Positions 1-10,175 of a DNA stretch of 31,567 nt are shown here, one piece after another (the first letter of the stretch is position 1; the number at the start of each line of letters is the position of its first letter). The position numbers were made by a program, and so were the translations under genes. The DNA comes from Saccoglossus kowalevskii. Its lineage: Eukaryota > Hemichordata > Enteropneusta > Harrimaniidae. A model generated the notes under the pieces. The model was not told the DNA's origin. It made no database searches and worked only from the letters and a program-made list of their open reading frames with translations. The stretch lies in NCBI RefSeq assembly GCF_000003605.2, contig NW_003109087.1, positions 133,673-165,239 of the forward strand, given 5' to 3'.

Positions 1-411
1 TATGCCAACTTGAAGTTATTCAATGCCTACACCAGTGACTTCAAAATCTATGTTTCAATTCCAGGAATTTCACTTGCTATTAATTGTATGGGAGTGCCAG
101 TCTTTTATTTTCTATTGTAATGTCAATTTCTTGTGATTACTCGGAAAATAAAGCTGTAACCACAGACCACAGTGCTGCAACTAAATCCTGGTATAAGCAC
201 CGGTTAGGCAGTCTTGAACTATGCATGTGAAGCCAGCTGAGAGGTATATCCAATCCTATAGATTTCTCATTGTTTGGTAACTATTTGCTGCAAATGCAAC
301 AAAAATCAATATAAAAATATTACCCACACAGCATTCTACAGGTTACTTGTAATATATATATAAGCTGTTCATCTTTATCAAACATTACATTAATTATGAA
401 CTATTCAACAG
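1..411. other. Intron or upstream flank, no gene seen
   Basis: No open exon with convincing splice sites is visible here. Because the exon at 412 begins with a phase-1 acceptor, this stretch is most likely the intron before it, and the gene's 5' end lies outside the window. Confidence 0.5.
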
Positions 412-600
412 GCGGGTCACCCCAAGCATGGAGAGATGACTATCAATGCGGAAACTTGTTTTCTGCACCAAATGGAGCAACACCAGCAGAATGTGACCCT
501 CATGGCATGTACCCATGCTGTTCTCCACATGATTGGTGCGGGATTAGTGCTGACCATTGCGAGTGCAGCGGTTGTATTGACTATAGGGATGTATATGAAG
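412..600 (+). CDS. Hevein-like (CBM18-type) chitin-binding module, copy 1
   Basis: Single 189-nt exon, phase 1 at both ends (acceptor caacag, donor GTAAAT), encoding about 63 residues. It has eight cysteines in the pattern QCG, ECD, PCC, WCG, HCEC and SGC. The core CCSPHDWCG followed by HC fits the hevein signature CCS-x2-x-x-CG...C, with the aromatic W before CG that helps bind GlcNAc in that family. The flanking GGSPQAWRDDYQCG and CIDYRDV resemble animal versions of this module, which often sit beside CUB or lectin domains. Chitin binding is inferred, not shown. The reading begins mid-codon after an upstream exon outside the window; an ATG at 396 is intronic and should not be taken as the start. 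Confidence 0.75.
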
Positions 601-3600
601 GTAAATCAATTTAATTAATGTACGATCCTGAATTTCACATTCCCTTGTATGAAGTAAGATTTGAAAACATGTTAGCTAATGTAATGGCTGGCATATATAT
701 ATATATAACAATTAACATATGTGAATAACTTAGTTGCATTGTGACATGTGGTCAGAACATTGATTGTTTTTTCTTTATAAATTTCTCTTGAGCATTCTTA
801 CTAATCATAAAGGAAGTGTGTAATACGTGTCTTATATGACAAAACATCGTTGAGTATAACTATTGTTGATACACACGAAATCAACTTTACCCTAAGGTTT
901 TTAAAAGGTTAATGCCCAACGTCATGGTCAATGTTTCTGTGAAAGATAACAGAAATACTGATTTCTCTTGTACGATTATCAATGAAAACAACAATAACAC
1001 GGTATCACTGAACGCCCAATAGTATGATCAAAAGTTTTCACATGTTAAACAATGTTAGTGCTGTCTTCAATATGTGTATATAAAGCCGTTCAACGAAGAT
1101 TTTATTGAACGCAGTAAATATGGGATGTACTTTTCTCACTGATTTTAATAATCTCAAAAACTCGCAGCTGGAACACTGCTGGAAATACCAGAAATTACTA
1201 ACCTGCATAGTGCAATAATTTGTGTTTATATTCATAGTATCCAATTCAATTGTAAATGCCTGTACAGAGACCGAATTCATCACTATGCCAAGTGATGGAG
1301 TAATGGTTTTTACTTCTCCAAACTATCCAGAAAGTTACCCATCTTATGCTGATTGCAGATGGGTAATTACATCCAGGAACTCAAACGACATTATTGAGGT
1401 AATTTTGCTAAATTTGATTTTGGTTGCTTGACATTGTTTTTGCTAACACTTTTTAACACGTTAATATATTTATCTGATATATTTTTTAATACAATGCAGG
1501 TTTCAGTTGATGATGTGGATATATTGGAAAATTGTGTGCATGCGGATATTGGCAAGGGTATATTTATTGAAAAAGAACAGATACTGTCGTTGACAGCTGA
1601 CACTGTGGGCACAACTGTTGATTCAGAGTCGGATGAAATTTGGATTCATTTAAGGAGTGGTGCATGTCAGCAGCAGGGTACTGGATTCAAGTTAACAGTG
1701 AAATTACGTTGTAAGTTATACTTCAACATTTTACCATGTAGCACTTGAAAGTCTTGTATAATCAGATTACCAGTAGTTAAATAATACAGTACTGAGAGAA
1801 GGCACCTAAAATCTGTTTTGAGAAAAGTGTATATATAACATTTTTTTACCTAAATACGGAAAAAAATCGTCTTGCTTTTTATCATTAGCCAACGCTGGAA
1901 CCTGCCCACAAGGAGAAGTGATGACAATTCCAACTGGTGGAGACATTTATATTTCTTCTTTAAATTATCCATCTGAATATCCTCCCAATTCTAACTGTGT
2001 TTGGATTGTGGATGTAGAACCAGGACAAGGTGTTCAAGTAAGTTTTTATTGTGTTCTTACTGTTATGCGGATCGTAATTGTGTGTTTAAAAAATACTGAG
2101 CTACCTACCTCGCATTAATAATATTTCCTACTGTTTTTAGATAACTGTACAAGATTTTGAACTAGAACCTCATTTTGACTCGGTTACAATCACAATTCAA
2201 GACCAGGGCATAGCATTGGATGATTCCTCTGTGAATTTTACCGCAATATATAAACCTCCGGTGTCCATAGAATTTCAGAGTGATTCCAGTGCTCAATTCC
2301 GCGGTTTCCTGATAAAGGCAGCTGCTGCCCGTCTAAGTAAGTCAAACGCATACAATTTGAAGGGAAATAACTAGTTTACTTGGCACTTTAAAATTCATTG
2401 AAATGTCTTCCTTAACGTTCACAATAACCTATTGTAAAAGTATATGTATAACAAATACCTGGGAAATATATTTTGAAATAATGAATGGGCTCACGAGGCC
2501 AGCTAGTTAATTTATATACAACGACAATCAAACAATTTCACACACCGTATGGATATCATTAATAATAAACATTATCTGAGAATATTTTAAAATATTTTAC
2601 ATAACATTCATTTGCACAACTATGAGATGAAAGAACAGTCAAATTTTAAGTAGAAAGCTTACAGATATTTCCATGCGATAGTCACGACCATCATGACAAA
2701 GCCTACCACCATTATCAGTGTTTGCTGTTTCATAGCCCGAACAGTAGAATATGTGGTCCACGAGTTAGCATGTCGATCTTTGTGTATTGAATGTCAAGTG
2801 TTTGTATCCCCACTAGGCAAGTTTGATTTTTTTAACTTGGAATAGTCGTTGAGACAACTTTACATTCATGTCACAACAGCTTTGGTCATCTGCATTACTA
2901 ACCATGGGTGGCACATACAGTATCCAACAATTCACAAGAAAATACAGTAATCTCATTAGTTCAGAACACATGTCCATTGTAATCCCAAACACAAAATTAA
3001 ATCACACACTCTCGAACATACATGATAGCTTGATTATGTGACAATTGCACATCGCTAATGGCGCCAATAATGATAAATATAGCCCTTCCGTATATATAAC
3101 ATTTTTTTACCTAAATACGGAAAAAAATCGTCTTGCTTTTTATCATTAGCTAACGCTGGAACCTGCCCACAAGGAGAAGTAATGACAATTCCAACTGGTG
3201 GAGACATTTATATTTCCTCTTTAAATTATCCATCTGAATATCCTCCCAATTCTAACTGTGTTTGGATTGTGGATGTAGAACCAGGACAAGGTGTTCAAGT
3301 AAGTTTTTATTGTGTTCTTACTGTTATGCGGATCGTAATTGTGTGTTTAAAAAATACTGAGCTACCTACCTCGCATTAATAATATTTACTACTGTTTTTA
3401 GATAACTGTACAAGATTTTGAACTAGAACCTGATTTTGACTCGGTTACAATTACAAGTCAAGACCAGGACATAGCATTGGATGATTCCTCTGTGAATTTT
3501 ACCGCAATATATAAACCTCCGGTGTCCATAGAATTCAAAAGCGACTCCAGTGTTCAATATCGTGGTTTTCTGATAAAGGCAGCTGCTGCCCGTCTCAGTA

Positions 3601-4926
3601 AGTCAAATGCATACAATTTGAAGGGAAATAACTAGTTTACTTGGCACTTTAAAATTCATTGAAATGTCTTCCTTAATGTTCACAATAACCTATTGTAAAA
3701 GTGTATGTATAACAAATACCTGGGAAATATATTTTCAAATAATGAATGAGCTCACGAGGCCAGCTAGTTAATTTATACACAACGACAATAAAAAAATTCC
3801 ACACGCCATATGGATATCATTAATAATAAACATTATCTGAGAATATTTTAAAATATTTTACATAACATTCATTTGCACAACTATGAGATGAAAGAACAGT
3901 CACACTTTAAGTAGAAAGCTTACAGATATTTCCATGCGATAGTCACGACCATCATGACAAAGCCTACCACCATTATCAGTGTTTGCTGTTTCATAGCCCG
4001 AACAATAGAATATGTGGTCCACGAGTTAGCATGTCGATCTTTGTGTATTGAATGTCAAGTGTTTGTATCCCCACTAGGCAAGTTTGATTTTTTAACTTAA
4101 AATAGTTGTTTTGACAACTTTACATTCATGTCACAACAGCCTTGGTCATCTGCATTACTTACCATAAGTGGCACACACAACAATCAACAATTCACAAGAA
4201 AATACAGTAATCGCATTAGTTCAGAACACATGTCAATTGTAATCCCAAACACACAATTAAATCACACATTTCTCGACATGCATGATAGCTGGATTATGTG
4301 ACAATTGCACATCGATAATGGCGCCAATAATGATAAATATATAGCACTTCCGGGTTTTCCTAAATGACATTTGAATTTACTAGTGACTAACATGATACGT
4401 ACCAAATTTCAGAGTAATAAGATTAGTGATTTAGAAGAAGATTCAAAAGCATTAAATGCCTTTTTTAGAATATTAATTATCGTGCAAAAACTCACGTGAC
4501 ATACTATACTTTTGTATTTGCAATATTATATTATAATGCGTCTTTTGAAGTTGTGATTAACTTTGAGTCCCATGTCTCCTGTTTATTTTTATGTTTGAAT
4601 GTTTTAATAACATACATGTACAAACTACCAACCATTTCTATTCAACAGGTGGGTCACCCCAAGCATGGAGAGATGACTATCAATGCGGAAACTTGTTTTC
4701 TGCACCAAATGGAGCAACACCAGCAGAATGTGATCCTCATAGCATGTACCCATGCTGTTCTCCACATGATTGGTGCGGGATTAGTGCTGACCATTGCGAG
4801 TGCAGCGGTTGTATTGACTACAGGGATGTATATGAAGGTAAATTAATTTAATTAATGCACCATCCTGAATTTCACATTCCCTTGTATGAATTATGATTTG
4901 AAAACATGTTAGCTAATGTAGTGGCT

Positions 4927-5001
<75 letters not shown>

Positions 5002-7665
5002 CAATTAACATATGTGAATAACTTAGTTGCATTGTGACATGTGGTCAGAACATTGATTGTTTTTTCTTTATAAATTTCTCTTGAGCATTCTTACTAATCA
5101 TAAAGGAAGTGTGTAATACGTGTCTTATATGACAAAACATCGTTGAGTATAACTATTGTTGATACACACGAAATCAACTTTACCCTAAGGTTTTTAAAAG
5201 GTTAATGCCCAACGTCATGGTCAATGTTTCTGTGAAAGATAACAGAAATACTGATTTCTCTCGTACGATTATCAATGAAAACAACAACAACATGGAATCA
5301 CTATTACGAGAAATCATAAAAAAGTCCAATATTATATGTATAGTATGGCCCATAACTAAAGTAATTTTAAATACTTGCTAAATTTTCACATGTTAAACAA
5401 GTTTAGTGTTATCTCCAATGTGTGTATATAAAACCGGTCAAAGATGCGTCGCTAACACAGAACAATATAGTATCTACGTTTCTCACTAATTTTGATAATC
5501 TCAAAAACTCGCAGCTGGAACACTATTGGAAATTCCAGAAATCACTAACCAGCATAATGCAATAATTTCTGTTTATATTCCTAGTATCTGATTCAATTGT
5601 AAATGCTTGTACAGAGACCGAATTCATCACTATGCCAAGTGATGGAGTAATGGTTTTTACTTCACCAAACTATCCAGAAAGTTACCCATCTTATGCTGAC
5701 TGCAAATGGGTAATTACATCCGGGAACTCAAACGACAAAATTGAGGTAATTTTGTAAATTTGATTTTGGTTGTTTGACATTTTTACCATGTCATTATTCT
5801 TGCGAGCACTTCTTAAATCAATAATATATTTATAATTGTATTTAATAGTTTTTTTTCTAATACAATGCAGGTTTCAGTTGATGATGTGGATATATTGGAA
5901 AATTGTGTGCACATGGATATTGGCAATGGTGCGTATATTGATCAAGAACAGATATTGTCATTGACAGCTGACAATGTGGGCACAACTGTTGATTCAGAGT
6001 CGGATGAAATTTGGATTCATTTAAGGAGTGGTGCATGTCAGCAGCAGGGTACTGGATTCAAGTTAACAATGAAATTGCGTTGTAAGTTATACCTTTTACC
6101 ATTTTAATATTTTACCATGTAGCACTTGAATGTGTTGTACAATCAGATTATTAGTAGTTAAATAATACAGTATTGAGAGAAGTGTATATATATAACCTTT
6201 GTTATCTTGCAAAACTAATTACTGACAAATTTCGTGTTGATTTTTATCATTAGCCAGCGTTGAAACCTGTCCTTTCGCAGATGTAATGACAATTACAACT
6301 GGCGAAGAAATTTCTATTTCCTCTTCAAATTATCCATCTGAATATCCTCCCAATTCTGACTGTTTGTGGGTTTTGGAAGTAGAAGAAGGACAAGGTGTCC
6401 AGGTAAGCTTAAAACTAGTGTACCTTTACTGTTATACGAATCGTAATTTTGTGTTTAAAAAAATGCACAGCTACCTATCTCGCATTACTAATATCTACAA
6501 CTGTTTTCAGATAACTGTACAAGATATAGACCTAGAACCTGGTTTTGACCTGGTTAAAATAAAAAATGAAGAATATGTGAAGTTGTTGGATGATTTCGCC
6601 TTGAACTTTACCGCAATATATAAACCTCCAGTGTCCATAGAATTCAAGAGCGACTCCAGTGTTCAATATCGTGGTTTTCTGATAAAGGCAGCTGCGGCCA
6701 GTCTCAGTAAGTCAAATGCATACAATTTGCTAGTTTACTTGTTGAATAAACAATTATATACCTAGAGTGATCACACGATGAAACTATTTGTAGAACTTGT
6801 TTTCTACCTAATGACACTAATGAGACAGGAATAAAGTATTATTATACATTTTCTGTGATATTAGTGCCAATTTGTAACAGCCATTTCTTGCAAGTGAAGA
6901 AATATGGTCATGGGGTTGCTCCCAGGTGTCCAGAGGGCGACATTTATTGAAAGTAAATTTATCAAGCGAACTTCAGAGTTTACTAACAAGATGACAACTT
7001 CCGGGCCCGGGTTGAAATGTCAAATACAATAACATTTTGAGAGGCTAAGTCTCTGTCTGATTTTCACTGATGATTTTATCTGTCATTGCCAATAATATTG
7101 CTCATCATGCGTTGTAATTTTCAATGGTTTCATCACGAGAGCGATTTCAATACAATTTGCGTTACCTGTTAACATCCCGACCTAATTGGCATAATGATGG
7201 TGATTTCATTCTTCCGGGCGTTATAATTATTCGACTTAAATTCTAAACAATGTCGTAACGGGAGACTTTGAATAAAAACCATCACATTGCAAAGCGCATG
7301 ATTTTTTTGCGCGCTGTAATTTCATGGATATTTGTTTTGTGTATGTTGAAAAGTCAGGTATCCGTTATAATAATATCAGCGGTGTTTGCGTCTTAGTATG
7401 TGTAAACTATATGTTTTGTTTAGAAAAAAAAAGGTTGTGGGAATAACTTTTGTAGTTTCCGTCTATCTGTTCTTTTATTTTCGTATGCGAAAATAATAAA
7501 AATAAAATTATTTCACAGTATGCCACTGGAAGTTACGTCACATATTATTGTGTCCATGCTACAATAGCTAGCAATACACCAATAATATAATAGTTTATAA
7601 TATACCCTGTCTTTATTTTTCTCGTTTCAGAGACTACTGATAGTCGTGGTGACGATTATCCATAA
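412..7665 (+). CDS. Gene 1: CBM18-like/CUB mosaic secreted protein (5' partial)
   Basis: Spliced gene read as twelve exons: 412-600, 1238-1398, 1500-1710, 1889-2037, 2141-2336, 3150-3298, 3402-3597, 4649-4837, 5585-5745, 5871-6081, 6254-6402, 6511-6706, plus an inferred last exon 7631-7665. Every internal exon has AG/GT borders, no in-frame stop, and a phase matching its neighbours (CBM18-like 1-1, CUB halves 1-0 then 0-1). The order is CBM18-like, CUB-a, CUB-b1, CUB-b2, CBM18-like, CUB-a2, CUB-c, tail. The start, and any signal peptide, lies upstream of the window. By family knowledge, CUB domains are extracellular protein or glycan binding folds and hevein-like modules bind chitin or GlcNAc, so a secreted recognition or matrix protein is inferred. 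No enzyme domain or membrane segment is visible. Whether one transcript uses all exons is unproven; alternative inclusion of the near-identical modules is possible. Confidence 0.75.
1238..1710 (+). CDS. CUB-a domain, copy 1 (exons 1238-1398 and 1500-1710)
   Basis: Two exons encode one CUB domain split by a phase-0 intron. The first half has CTETEF, the turn FTSPNYPESYPS and DCRW; the second has VSVDDVDILENCVH and ends GTGFKLTVKLR. Four cysteines (CTE, DCR, ENC, GAC) are present, the full complement for two CUB disulfides. The SPNYP.-.YP and C.W motifs are the CUB hallmark. Exon 1 is 161 nt (phase 1 to 0) and exon 2 is 211 nt (phase 0 to 1). It follows the CBM18-like exon, and its copy at 5585 has the same exon sizes. 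The second half is unusual in lacking an obvious F-x-SD-x-S-x-x-x-GF segment, so a calcium site is doubtful. Confidence 0.8.
1889..2336 (+). CDS. CUB-b1 domain (exons 1889-2037 and 2141-2336)
   Basis: CUB domain in two exons of 149 nt (phase 1 to 0) and 196 nt (phase 0 to 1). The first carries TCPQGEVMTIPTGGD, then ISSLNYPSEYPPNSNCVW. The second carries ITVQDFELEPHFDSV and ends with FQSDSSAQFRGF. Only two cysteines are present (TCP and NCV), so the second CUB disulfide is absent, a variation known in some CUB domains. Acidic residues at the FELE..FDS and SDSS positions match the calcium-site residues of calcium-binding CUBs; that role is inferred. This is the first copy of a 1.26-kb tandem duplication. 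Confidence 0.82.
2659..2793 (-). other. Antisense short ORF with membrane-helix-like end
   Basis: On the minus strand, inside the intron of CUB-b1, an open frame of about 44 codons ends at a stop at 2659-2661. From an ATG at 2731-2733 it reads MKQQTLIMVVGFVMMVV, then a short aromatic tail, like a C-terminal transmembrane anchor. The duplicated intron holds the same frame at 3920-3994 from the ATG. I cannot assign a family. It could be a chance frame or a fragment of an unrelated gene. Confidence 0.2.
3150..3597 (+). CDS. CUB-b2 domain (exons 3150-3298 and 3402-3597)
   Basis: Near-identical tandem copy of CUB-b1 with the same exon sizes (149 and 196 nt) and the same splice sites. The first exon encodes the same residues from CPQGEVMTIP to GQGVQ. 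The second differs at a few residues (PDFDSV rather than PHFDSV, FKSDSSVQYRGF rather than FQSDSSAQFRGF). From about 3533 to 3610 it resembles CUB-c at 6644-6720 more than its own tandem partner (see findings). Phase-1 ends allow it to be included or skipped without changing frame. Confidence 0.82.
4649..4837 (+). CDS. Hevein-like (CBM18-type) chitin-binding module, copy 2
   Basis: A 189-nt phase 1-1 exon that differs from the copy at 412 by four bases on my reading, giving one amino-acid change inside the module (DPHG to DPHS). All eight cysteines and the CCSPHDWCG core are kept. It follows CUB-b2 after a long intron and precedes CUB-a2, restarting the CBM18-CUB unit. The strong conservation reflects a recent duplication or conversion, since the neighbouring introns are also nearly identical. 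Confidence 0.75.
4931..5000. repeat. (TA)35 microsatellite
   Basis: Seventy bases of uninterrupted TA inside the intron after CBM18-like copy 2. The same site in copy 1 (about 691-707) has only about eight TA units, so the tract expanded after the duplication. Its length may also be an assembly estimate. Confidence 0.95.
5585..6081 (+). CDS. CUB-a2 domain (exons 5585-5745 and 5871-6081)
   Basis: Second copy of CUB-a with identical exon lengths (161 and 211 nt) and phases. It keeps CTETEF, FTSPNYPESYPSYADCKW and ENCVH, and all four cysteines. Replacements cluster in the second exon (MDIGNGAYIDQEQ against ADIGKGIFIEKEQ in copy 1), so this loop varies while the scaffold is fixed. Whether the loop contacts a ligand is not known. 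Confidence 0.8.
6254..6706 (+). CDS. CUB-c domain (exons 6254-6402 and 6511-6706)
   Basis: CUB domain with the 149/196-nt exon pair of CUB-b but clearly diverged: ETCPFADVMTITTGEEIS, then SSNYPSEYPPNSDCLW, then ITVQDIDLEPGFDLV, ending FKSDSSVQYRGF. Only two cysteines are present, as in CUB-b. The last exon ends with a phase-1 GTAAGT donor, so at least one more exon must follow; the best candidate is at 7631. It appears to be the older sister of CUB-b1/b2. Confidence 0.82.
6707..7630. other. Putative last intron of gene 1
   Basis: About 920 bases between the CUB-c donor and the inferred last exon. I see no coding signal, structural RNA or recognisable mobile element. A CAGAGGGCGAC motif near 6931 resembles part of a CTCF core, but this is weak. 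Confidence 0.4.
7631..7665 (+). CDS. Candidate last coding exon of gene 1
   Basis: After a pyrimidine-rich acceptor ending ctcgtttcag the sequence reads, in the required phase, A|AG then TTDSRGDDYP and a TAA at 7663-7665. This gives a short polar C-terminal tail, followed by about 200 bases without coding features and then AATAAA signals. The evidence is the acceptor, the matching phase and the poly(A) context only. A different last exon, or read-through into the intron after 6706, cannot be excluded. Confidence 0.5.
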
Positions 7666-7858
7666 GTTTCCACTATAATTATCTTAGTATACGCAAACGT
7701 TTTCGAGGAAAGAACATCCCTGAAATATTACATATCCTGCGTTTTGAAATGCAGCTGAAATTGCCTAATACACAGGCACAGACGTACACACTTCTACGGG
7801 GACTACTTGTGGCTATCTACTTTTTATAACTTTTTTGCTGACTAGTGACATGTTATAA

Positions 7859-7919
7859 AATAAATATTAAATTTATGGTAACTATTGCATATTAATGTAT
7901 TTCAAATGCAAGGAATAAA
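7859..7919 (+). terminator. Poly(A) signals, probable 3' end of gene 1
   Basis: Two AATAAA hexamers lie at 7859-7864 and 7914-7919, about 195 and 250 bases after the inferred stop codon. They fit the end of gene 1's 3'UTR, but AATAAA is common by chance in AT-rich DNA. Confidence 0.4.
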
Positions 7920-10175
7920 TATCATTGATTGACTACTGACGTATTATATATGCGAGTTTTCATGTTTTTGTTCTTGTAATATACATAAATAAAAAATTAT
8001 GTCGTGTGATTCTGAAGGTATTTTTATAATACGTGCATTTTCAGAAGACGAACGCCATCCGTGAGAAACTGACACTTTATCAACTCTATTTCTTGTACTT
8101 TGGTTTAAGTCACTGCGAGAGTACAAATCTCTGTCAACGCTACCGAGTACTTATCATTCCAATAGCCCTAACAGGCAATAGTGAAGAATCTTTCAGAAAG
8201 TCACGTTTCTATGACACCCGTACCCACATCTATCCGCCAAAAGAGGATTCTTGTCTCCAGGAAAATACTATTTACAAATTTCATCCAGATAATCTGTAAC
8301 CCTTTGAGATATCTTGTTAGCACAACCAAAACACTCGTGTCTCAATGCGAATTCACAAATTACGCGTATTCTTTGTATATAAGACAACCCATGTTTACAA
8401 TACCGTAAACATTACTTTTGTTTAGTTATCCACTCCGACACAAGCCCATTTTGTTTCCACTGTGACCAGAACCACATCTCTCCCAAAATAAAATCGATAT
8501 TCAAGTACACCATCTCCTAAAAGTATTGTGAAAAATCGTTGAGTTGAGTGGTATATTTGGGGTGAAATCATTTTTTGTGTTGCGCTTGTTGCGCTCTCAT
8601 CGGAGGTGCGAGTCATATAGGTGCCTTGAGTAATCCACTTTACAATGAGTACGTCTCATTGTCAGAGATTGTAATACTTTCACATCAGTGTAGTTGAGCC
8701 GGCTTCAGTTTCGGGATCGTTCTACCTCTGCCATGACGCTGGTCACTATATTATTAAAAAATAAACAAAATCCATTTTTCATTCATTTATTCAACTTTTG
8801 TAGGTTTTGTGCTTGGCTTGTTGGCACTTTCCCTAGCTTTCAATAGTATGTTCTGATTGTCATGGCATAAGAGTGTACAGGCAACAACAATGTAACAACA
8901 TTGGTATACAAATCGTATGCATATAGCTGGTGTTTACATTGAGAATGCGGGAGGGCGGGTGGGTGTTGGGCGTTTTACTTACAGGACAAATTTACTATTT
9001 TGCTTTAGATACATTACGCTCCCGAATTGTCTGGATATATGCAAACTTCCGCATGTTCATTGGTCTGATTAGTTTAATGTAGTTTTATTACATTTGTATA
9101 TTTCATAGTTTCATATGTGCAAGATACTAACTCACTTAGATACGCGAATGCAGTATGGGGTTAGGTACGTTTAAGATACTTACCTACTCAGATATCAAAT
9201 ATAGTTACAAATATGGGGTAGGTAGTTGCGGAATGTTTCGAGTGTGTTGTCCGTTGTGTTATTTTGTGATTTATTCCATTTTGTTGAATTGTCTAAAATC
9301 CCCATATGAATCTGTAAAATACATAAAACGTTACTCTCAGATAAACAGAACTTGATATCTTGGTCACACATACATGGTTAAAGGAGAACGCCATATTTGT
9401 TTTAAAATTCACACACAAATAGCTAACTGGCGTTCATTTGTTTTTATGCTGTTCATGCTAGTCTCGTTGTCTATATGTGTGATTATAGCAATCATCATCG
9501 TAATCGTCATCGTCTACGTCTCCGTCTCCTAGATGGCCAATTCTTATTTTTTTGGTATCTTTTCCTTTTCCCTTTTCTAGCTGTTACAAGGAAGTATAAA
9601 GATTATAAGGCGTAACCTTCACGCATTCAACTTGCAATCACACGAAATACTGAAGACGTCATATCTACTAATTAATCGTCCGCTATATTAATTAACTACA
9701 AATACCAACTGTCAGAAATAGTACTCCGGATGGCGACGGTTATATCGTAATTAGTTTCAAATCACTGAGTCAATTTCCGTCCAGGACCTCGCATGAGCCT
9801 AAATGATGACAGACAAAACACAGCCACTAGTAACCAGCTAACCAAGTCGGTCAACAGATACACGAAAACTAATTCATGACAGTTGTACTAACAAGTAAAA
9901 CAGTTTCGCTAAGCTTCACACACATATTTCGAAGTTAGTAATTTTATTTCATTGAATCATCTACCTAAAATACAAAACAAAAATTTGCCACTTGCTTTGG
10001 CGTTTTAATGACGGTGTTTGTAGGTTGAATAGAAGTAAACAAAAATCAGTTTAACAATTTCTTCGGTATGCTATGACGAACTAATTTGGGAATTATTACT
10101 AAATAGCATAATTATGGGCTGAAATCGGAATTTCGATTTGTGCAGTTTGGTATATAAGAAACCCATCTTCTAGAA
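7920..10175. other. Intergenic, no gene recognised
   Basis: AT-rich DNA with only short open frames that show no domain motif. A G-rich patch lies at about 8946-8970. Nothing here can be assigned a function from sequence. Confidence 0.4.

Larger units (their letters stand above)
1829..4352. repeat. Tandem duplication, two about 1.26-kb units
   Basis: Unit 1 spans 1829-3089 and unit 2 spans 3090 to about 4352. Each starts with GTATATATAACATTTTTTT, carries both exons of a CUB-b domain and the whole following intron, and ends near an ATGATAAATATA tract and CTTCCG. Identity is very high in introns as well as exons, which indicates a recent event. The junction at 3085-3092 joins unit end to unit start directly. 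Confidence 0.9.
402..6190. repeat. Duplicated CBM18-CUB block: 402-1828 and 4639-6190
   Basis: The CBM18-like exon, both CUB-a exons and their introns recur as a direct repeat. Long intronic stretches, for example 721-960 and 5000-5240, are nearly identical. The copies differ by a (TA)n expansion at 4931 and an inserted stretch near 5300-5390. Similarity to CUB-c then continues at a lower level from about 6240. Confidence 0.88.

Noticed and set aside
396-411. ATG at 396 as a gene start
   Set aside because: It lies before a good acceptor (CAG at 409-411) and has no signal peptide; the copy at 4649 lacks it, so it is intronic.
436-618. Second open frame across the CBM18-like exon (and its copy at 4496-4846)
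   Set aside because: It is an out-of-frame shadow; the hevein cysteine pattern is in the other frame and the copy begins in an intron.
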